Of a stretch of 7,308 nt of DNA, positions 1 through 4,604 are shown in pieces (position 1 is the stretch's first letter; every line of letters starts with the position of its first letter). The position numbers and the translations under genes are program-made. This stretch comes from Bacteroidales bacterium (GTDB lineage: Bacteria; Bacteroidota; Bacteroidia; Bacteroidales; JAADGE01): positions 1 to 7,308 of the forward strand of contig JALSMF010000425.1 in NCBI GenBank assembly GCA_026987795.1. Direction: 5' to 3'. The notes beneath the pieces are model-generated. The model worked only from the letters and a program-made list of their open reading frames with translations. It had not been told where the DNA came from and searched no databases.

Positions 1-2
1 TC

Positions 3-1442
3 CCTTCGCTTCTGCAATCTTTCATTCCCATTATTTTTCTGATTATTTTGCTTTCGCTGAATGTTATTATTTGGGGTGATGAAACTTTAAACGGGTCAAA
101 CCAACTTGCTTTGCTTTTGGCTGCATCATTAGCTTCCGTAATAGCTTTTCGTCTCGGAATAAATTGGATAAAACTAAGAACGCGTATTGTCAAAACAATC
201 GGAAAGGCAATGCCCGCTATTTTGATTCTCCTGTTAATAGGCTCCTTATCAGGAACATGGCTTTTAAGCGGTGTTATACCGGCATTTATATATTACGGAC
301 TGGACGTTCTGCATCCTTCAATATTCTTATTTGCAACGGTAGTAATTGCAAGTTTGATTTCTCTTGCAACGGGCAGTTCGTGGTCAACAATAGCAACTGT
401 AGGTGTTGCCTTACTCGGTATAGGTCATGCGATGGGAATCGGTGACCCGGTAACGGCGGGAGCAATAATATCCGGTGCTTATTTCGGTGATAAAATGTCT
501 CCTCTCTCCGACACAACAAACCTTGCCCCTGCAATGGCAGGAACTGATTTATACACACACATACGCTATATGATGATAACGACGGTTCCGTCTATGTCTT
601 TAACCTTAATTATTTTTCTTATTATCGGTTTTACCTATAATTTTAACGCTGATACCGCTGATGTTCAAGAAGTTCAGCTCGCAATATCCGAAACATTTAA
701 TATTACTCCGTGGTTATTTATTGTGCCCGCATTTTTGATATTTATCATTATAAGGAAAGTAAAACCCATACCTTCAATGCTGCTGGGAACGCTTGCCGGC
801 GGACTATTCGCCGTTATTTTTCAGCCCGATATCATAAAACACATTTCCGGTATTACAGATAATTATGCAGAAGCATCTTATACGAGCGTAATGAAAGCAA
901 TGTACGGTAAAATAGAAATTATAACCGAAAACAAACAAATTAATGACCTGTTCGGAACAAGCGGAATGTCCGGGATGCTGAATACAATTTGGCTTATTTT
1001 ATCGGCAATGGTATTCGGCGGAGTTATGGAATCTGCCGGAATGCTGAAAAAAATAACGCTTTCGGTTATGAAGCTCGTAAGGTCATCAGGCTCTTTAGTT
1101 GCGGCAACGGCAGCATCGTGTATATTTTTTAACGCAACGGCTTCCGACCAGTATATATCAATTGTTGTTCCCGGCAGAATGTATAACAAAGCGTTCAAAG
1201 ACAGAAGATTGAAACCTGAAGTTTTAAGCAGAACACTTGAGGATGCAGGAACCGTAACTTCTGTTTTGATACCCTGGAATACCGGGGGAGCAACTCAAGC
1301 ACGTGTACTCGGTGTTGCAACACTTGATTATTTACCCTATGCCTTTTTTAATCTTATCAGTCCGTTTATGACAGTTTTAATTGCCTATCTTAATTACAAA
1401 ATTCGTCGTATTCCGGAAAAAGAAGTAAGTTTTGAAAATTAA
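3..1442 (+). CDS. nhaC: Na+/H+ antiporter, NhaC family (5' end beyond the window)
   Basis: Inner-membrane secondary transporter expected to exchange cytoplasmic Na+ for external H+, for pH and sodium homeostasis. The reading frame is open to the left edge. A TTG at position 48 could be taken as a start, but the codons before it (from position 3) encode a typical NhaC N-terminus beginning PSLLQSFIPI, so that TTG is an internal leucine and the true start lies upstream. Of the 479 residues visible, many hydrophobic membrane segments are evident. Family signatures are strong: GSSWST at visible residues 124-129, GAYFGDKMSPLSDTTNLAP around 158-176, NATASDQY at 377-384, and an EDAGTVTSVLIPWNTGGA block near the C-terminus. 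NhaC proteins are usually about 460-530 residues, so probably only a short N-terminal piece is missing. Family membership is read from motifs. Ion specificity is inferred; related NhaC-like proteins can exchange malate/lactate (MleN) or arginine/ornithine. Confidence 0.93.
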   Translation, partial: PSLLQSFIPIIFLIILLSLNVIIWGDETLNGSNQLALLLAASLASVIAFRLGINWIKLRTRIVKTIGKAMPAILILLLIGSLSGTWLLSGVIPAFIYYGLDVLHPSIFLFATVVIASLISLATGSSWSTIATVGVALLGIGHAMGIGDPVTAGAIISGAYFGDKMSPLSDTTNLAPAMAGTDLYTHIRYMMITTVPSMSLTLIIFLIIGFTYNFNADTADVQEVQLAISETFNITPWLFIVPAFLIFIIIRKVKPIPSMLLGTLAGGLFAVIFQPDIIKHISGITDNYAEASYTSVMKAMYGKIEIITENKQINDLFGTSGMSGMLNTIWLILSAMVFGGVMESAGMLKKITLSVMKLVRSSGSLVAATAASCIFFNATASDQYISIVVPGRMYNKAFKDRRLKPEVLSRTLEDAGTVTSVLIPWNTGGATQARVLGVATLDYLPYAFFNLISPFMTVLIAYLNYKIRRIPEKEVSFEN

Positions 1443-1467
1443 AGTAATTAAATTCAACCTGCCGGTC

Positions 1468-1497
1468 TTTTTTCATTGGTAAATATTGTTATTTTTG
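1468..1497 (+). promoter_or_regulatory. Candidate Bacteroidota-type promoter for the thioredoxin-like lipoprotein gene
   Basis: TATTTTTG at 1490-1497 matches the Bacteroidota -7 consensus TAnnTTTG exactly. At the expected -33 spacing there is only a T-rich stretch (1468-1473), not a clear TTTG. Transcription would begin around 1502-1504, giving a leader of about 110 nt before the ATG at 1615. A weaker -7-like stretch (TATTTTG, 1592-1598) lies close to the start codon and could instead give a very short leader. Confidence 0.4.
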
Positions 1498-1514
1498 CAG
1501 GCGAAATTTATACA

Positions 1515-1573
1515 GTTTCCGAAAATTATTAATTTGTTATTAATTCTCAGAATAAAATCCGGATTTCGGAAGC
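1515..1573 (+). repeat. Inverted repeat and internal palindrome in the leader region
   Basis: GTTTCCGAAA (1515-1524) is the inverted complement of TTTCGGAAGC (1564-1573), with eight perfect pairs, one G-T pair and one closing G-C pair, around a loop of about 39 nt. Inside it, AAATCCGGATTT (1555-1566) is a perfect 12-bp palindrome whose right half shares bases with the outer arm, so the two RNA folds would exclude each other. There is also an AT-rich direct repeat, TTATTAATT, at 1526-1534 and 1537-1545 (period 11). These could be an operator or a leader structure; in AT-rich intergenic DNA they could also be chance. Confidence 0.3.
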
Positions 1574-1614
1574 AGGCATTAAACGAGGTTTTATTTTGAA
1601 TAAAAAATGAAAAA

Positions 1615-2757
1615 ATGAAAAAACTTATTTTGGTATTAATTCCTTTTTTAGCATTATTTTCTTGTAAAAATGCTGAAAAAGACGGATTTACGGTTTCAGG
1701 AACAATAAAAAATGCTGACGGAAAGAAATTGATTTTAAACAAGTTCCTGCCCTCGAGCACATTGCCGTTAGACACCGTAACTCTTAACAAAGACGGAGAA
1801 TATGAATTTAGAGAAAATACTGCGGCTCCGGAGCTTTTCGGGTTACAACTGGAAGGAGCAAACGGTCAAATAATTTTTGTAGCAGACTCTTTAAGCAATA
1901 TTACGATTAAGGCGGATACTGCAAATTTCAGAATTGACTATACTGTTTCCGGCTCAGAAGACTCAAAGTTACTGCAGGAACTGTATAACAATCTTGACAA
2001 AGCTTTTGAAAGCCTTGACTCTCTGAATAAAATTTATCTTTCCGAAAAAGGAAGCGGAAATTTAGACTCGCTGGTTAAAAGCATAAACGAAGCTTCTCAA
2101 AAAGTTTTTGACAAGCATAAAGAATATTCAAAAGAATTTATAAATAAGCATACAGATTCTCCGGCTTCAATTATTGCCTTATATCAGCAGTTCGGAAGGG
2201 GAATGAGTGTTTTTGACATCAATGCCGACAGAGAGCTTTTTGTAAAAGTTGACAACGTTCTTTATGAAAAATATCCTAATTCAAGCTTTGTAAAAGGCTT
2301 ACACGATTATCTTAAAAATAATCCGCCTATGCCTTCTGTCGGAAATACGGCTCCGGACATTGACCTGCCTTCGCCTGACGGGAAGAACATAAAACTTTCA
2401 TCTCTGAGAGGAAACTATGTATTGCTTGATTTTTGGGCTGCATGGTGTCGTCCGTGTCGTGCCGAAAACCCCACTGTCGTTAAAAACTATAACAAATACA
2501 AAAAATCCGGATTTACGATTTATCAGGTTTCTTTAGACAAAACAAAGGAAGACTGGGTTAAAGCTATTGAAACTGACGGTTTAGAAGACTGGTATCACGT
2601 AAGTGATTTGAAGTATTGGGACTGTGAACCTGCAAAACTTTACGGAGTAAGAAGTATTCCTTCAAACTTCTTAATTGATCCTGACGGAAAAATAATCGCA
2701 ACAAATTTAAGAGGTCCTGCTCTCGAACAAAAATTAACAGAAATATTCGGCTACTAA
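1615..2757 (+). CDS. Thioredoxin-like lipoprotein (DUF4369-like region + TlpA/ResA-type redoxin)
   Basis: Predicted envelope-anchored thiol-disulfide oxidoreductase of 380 residues. Residues 1-17 form a lipoprotein signal peptide: Lys-Lys n-region, hydrophobic core and lipobox LFSC with lipidated Cys17. Residues about 24-113 are beta-rich and resemble DUF4369 (starts FTVSGTIKNADG). Residues 116-235 are mostly charged and helical. Residues about 244-378 are an AhpC/TSA-Redoxin domain with the active site WCRPC (Cys278, Cys281) and the cis-proline at Pro349 in RSIPSNF. This DUF4369-redoxin architecture is characteristic of Bacteroidota. Such proteins are usually assigned to reducing or reshuffling periplasmic disulfides or cytochrome c thiols; the partner here is unknown. 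The start at 1615 is the only sensible one, because an ATG at 1607 reads ATG AAA AAA TGA and stops at once. The gene follows a 172-bp gap with a candidate promoter and is closed by a hairpin terminator, so it is probably monocistronic. Confidence 0.9.
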   Translation: MKKLILVLIPFLALFSCKNAEKDGFTVSGTIKNADGKKLILNKFLPSSTLPLDTVTLNKDGEYEFRENTAAPELFGLQLEGANGQIIFVADSLSNITIKADTANFRIDYTVSGSEDSKLLQELYNNLDKAFESLDSLNKIYLSEKGSGNLDSLVKSINEASQKVFDKHKEYSKEFINKHTDSPASIIALYQQFGRGMSVFDINADRELFVKVDNVLYEKYPNSSFVKGLHDYLKNNPPMPSVGNTAPDIDLPSPDGKNIKLSSLRGNYVLLDFWAAWCRPCRAENPTVVKNYNKYKKSGFTIYQVSLDKTKEDWVKAIETDGLEDWYHVSDLKYWDCEPAKLYGVRSIPSNFLIDPDGKIIATNLRGPALEQKLTEIFGY

Positions 2758-2773
2758 AACGTTGTAATATAAT

Positions 2774-2815
2774 AAAAAAGGGGTTGTTTTCGTTATGATT
2801 TCAAACCCTTTTTTT
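2774..2815 (+). terminator. Rho-independent terminator of the thioredoxin-like lipoprotein gene
   Basis: Six A then GGG (2774-2782) pairs with CCC then T-run (2806-2814). One bulged G (2783) follows, then two more pairs (TT 2784-2785 with AA 2804-2805), around a loop of about 18 nt. The right arm runs directly into a tract of seven T. It begins 17 bases after the upstream stop codon, as expected for a terminator. Because the arms are A-run and T-run, it could also work on the opposite strand. The T-tract ends immediately before the ATG at 2816, and another ATG (2795) lies in the loop, which bears on the start of the next gene. Confidence 0.72.
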
Positions 2816-3745
2816 ATGCGTCTTTTCTTACTTTTTTCTGTTTTGTTTTTTGCAGCTTCCTGTTCAGACTCACAAAACCGAAAGGCTGCCGCACTTTATA
2901 ATAAAACCTTTAAAGAACCCGGAGGCTCAAAGTTTACCGAATTTAAACCTGATACTGTCGCAGATATTCCTGACGGGACAAACGAGCGTTCTCCGATATT
3001 TATTAAATCTCGTTTAGAAAAGCTCATCGGAAAATCATATAAACAGAGGTGCCGGGAGATAAATATTAATTATCCGCCCTCATATATACTGTTTCGATTT
3101 TTTAAAGAAGAGAAAGAGTTTGAAATTTGGGCGGCAAACAAACGTTCGGATACATTAAAACTTCTTGCTCTTTTACCTGTTTGTGCCGTTGACGATGAAG
3201 CAGGAACAAAACTGCAACAAGGCGACGGCAAAACTCCCGAAGGCTTTTACAGTTGTAAAATATTATACGGCAGTAATAACGGTTTTATGTGGGTAAAACT
3301 TAATACCGGTGAAATTGATAATTTCGGCAGTGTAGGATACGGTTCTAGTTTTAAGTTATGTTTGGATTATCCTTTGAAAATTGACAGAAACAGAACACGA
3401 AAAGTTCTCGGAAACGCAAATCCGGGCGGAGCAATTTGTATTCACGGAAATTGTGTAACCGCCGGATGTATTTCTTTCAGAAACAGAAACTTTTTGCCTG
3501 TTTTTCTGTCAGCACGCTTTCATAACACAAAAACATACGGATATCCGGGCATTCACATCTTTCCTTTCAGATTTTCAAACAAAAACAAAAAAGAAATATC
3601 ACAAAAAACAAAATCCGAAATGGCACCGGAACAACTTATTTTATTTTGGTCGGAATTGGAAAAAGCTTACACTTTATTCGAAAAAAATCGTAAAGCATTA
3701 AAAGTAAGTTTTACCGGAAATAAGTATCTGTTTTCAGAATATTAG
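2816..3745 (+). CDS. L,D-transpeptidase-fold (YkuD) lipoprotein, YafK/DpaA-like murein enzyme
   Basis: Predicted lipoprotein acting on peptidoglycan from the periplasm. From the ATG at 2816 it has 309 residues and opens with a compact lipoprotein signal, MRLFLLFSVLFFAASC (lipidated Cys16). An in-frame ATG at 2795 would add seven residues (MISNPFF) but lies in the loop of the upstream terminator, so I prefer 2816. A linker of about 75 residues precedes a YkuD domain (about 90-232). Visible landmarks are QGDGKTPEGFY at 135-145 and the catalytic block IHGNCVTAGCISF, with His210 and nucleophile Cys218. This HG-x6-GC arrangement, with an extra Cys213, resembles the YafK subgroup rather than the usual SHGC(I/V)R transpeptidases. 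E. coli YafK (DpaA) cleaves the bond between meso-diaminopimelate and Braun lipoprotein. About 70 C-terminal residues after the domain are lysine-rich and helical. Fold assignment is firm; whether it is a hydrolase or a transpeptidase is inference. Confidence 0.86.
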   Translation: MRLFLLFSVLFFAASCSDSQNRKAAALYNKTFKEPGGSKFTEFKPDTVADIPDGTNERSPIFIKSRLEKLIGKSYKQRCREININYPPSYILFRFFKEEKEFEIWAANKRSDTLKLLALLPVCAVDDEAGTKLQQGDGKTPEGFYSCKILYGSNNGFMWVKLNTGEIDNFGSVGYGSSFKLCLDYPLKIDRNRTRKVLGNANPGGAICIHGNCVTAGCISFRNRNFLPVFLSARFHNTKTYGYPGIHIFPFRFSNKNKKEISQKTKSEMAPEQLILFWSELEKAYTLFEKNRKALKVSFTGNKYLFSEY

Positions 3746-3761
3746 AATTTGTTTACTTTTG
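3731..3761 (+). promoter_or_regulatory. Candidate promoter of the LpxH-like gene, nearly leaderless
   Basis: TACTTTTG (3754-3761) matches the Bacteroidota -7 consensus TAnnTTTG exactly. TTTT at 3731-3734, 19 bases upstream, is a three-of-four match to the -33 TTTG. The element overlaps the last codons and stop of the preceding gene. Only seven bases separate it from the ATG at 3769, so transcription would start at or within a few bases of the start codon. No Shine-Dalgarno sequence is present. Confidence 0.45.
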
Positions 3762-3768
3762 TTTTTCT

Positions 3769-4566
3769 ATGAAAAGCAGAAAAACATATTTTGTTTCCGA
3801 TATACATTTAGGCTTACCGGACAGAGAGAGAAGTTTTAAAAGGGAGCTTAAACTCGTGAACTTTCTTGACAGCATAAAAAATGATGCGGAAACCGTTTAT
3901 TTTGTCGGAGATATTTTTGATTTTTGGTGGGAATACAAATCGGTTGTTCCTCGCGGTTTTGTCAGGTTTCTCGGAAAAATAGCCGAACTTACCGATTTCG
4001 GTGTTAATGTTGTATTCTTTACCGGAAATCACGATATTTGGATGAAAGATTACCTTTCGGAAGAGCTCGGTGTAAAAATTTTGCACCGGGAACTTAAAGC
4101 CGAAATAAACGGAAAAAGATTTTATGTTGCACACGGTGACGGTCTCGGTCCCGGAGATGTTTCATATAAATTTTTAAAAAAGATTTTCACAAATAAATTT
4201 TTGCAGTGGTGTTTTTCTCGCCTGCATCCTGATTTTGCATTTTTTATTGCCCGAAAATGGTCTCTTTCACGCAGAAAAAAAGAAAAATATACAGACTTCA
4301 AAGGTAAAGAAAAGGAGTTATTGATTCTGCATTCGGAAAATGTGTTAAAGAAAGAGTATTTTGATTATATGATATACGGACATCGCCATTTTCCGCTTAT
4401 GACAGGTATAGGGGAAACTTCAAAACACATTAATCTCGGCGACTGGCTTATCAACTTTACTTTCGGTGTTTTTGACGGCAAAAATTTTCAGTTGAAAACT
4501 TTTAAAAATAATACTGCCGAAAATTATGTAACGGATTTGTCAAAAACATTCAAAACTTCGTTTTAA
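3769..4566 (+). CDS. lpxH: LpxH-like metallophosphoesterase, probable UDP-2,3-diacylglucosamine diphosphatase
   Basis: Probable peripheral inner-membrane enzyme of lipid A synthesis that hydrolyses UDP-2,3-diacylglucosamine to lipid X and UMP using two metal ions. The 265-residue protein shows the calcineurin-like metallophosphoesterase motifs in order: SDIHLG (Asp11, His13), GDIFDFW (Asp48, Asp51), TGNHD (Asn87, His88, Asp89), AHGDG (His122) and YGHRH (His205, His207). Order and spacing follow those described for LpxH. Residues about 126-190 form a helical, basic insertion (including RKWSLSRRKK) where LpxH carries its lipid-binding cap. GNHD replaces the GNRD that I recall from proteobacterial LpxH, so a related phosphoesterase role cannot be excluded. 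The ATG at 3769 puts the first metal motif at residue 11, as expected. The gene starts 23 bases after the upstream stop, has its own candidate promoter, and ends 38 bases from the convergent kinase gene. Confidence 0.85.
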   Translation: MKSRKTYFVSDIHLGLPDRERSFKRELKLVNFLDSIKNDAETVYFVGDIFDFWWEYKSVVPRGFVRFLGKIAELTDFGVNVVFFTGNHDIWMKDYLSEELGVKILHRELKAEINGKRFYVAHGDGLGPGDVSYKFLKKIFTNKFLQWCFSRLHPDFAFFIARKWSLSRRKKEKYTDFKGKEKELLILHSENVLKKEYFDYMIYGHRHFPLMTGIGETSKHINLGDWLINFTFGVFDGKNFQLKTFKNNTAENYVTDLSKTFKTSF

Positions 4567-4604
4567 GCTAAATCTTCAATTAACAAAAACACACCGCTGC
4601 TTAA

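Noticed and set aside
878..1198. Minus-strand open frame within the antiporter gene.
   Set aside because: It is antisense to the conserved NATASDQY region of NhaC and shows no family features of its own.
1457..1473. Possible terminator of the antiporter gene: ACC-TGCC-GGT followed by a T-rich run.
   Set aside because: The stem is only three base pairs, too weak to call despite the T-run. The antiporter gene's terminator is therefore unidentified.
1473..1790. Minus-strand open frame spanning the leader and the signal peptide of the redox lipoprotein.
   Set aside because: The protein is Phe/Asn-rich with no domain, and the plus-strand lipoprotein signal is clearly the coding one.
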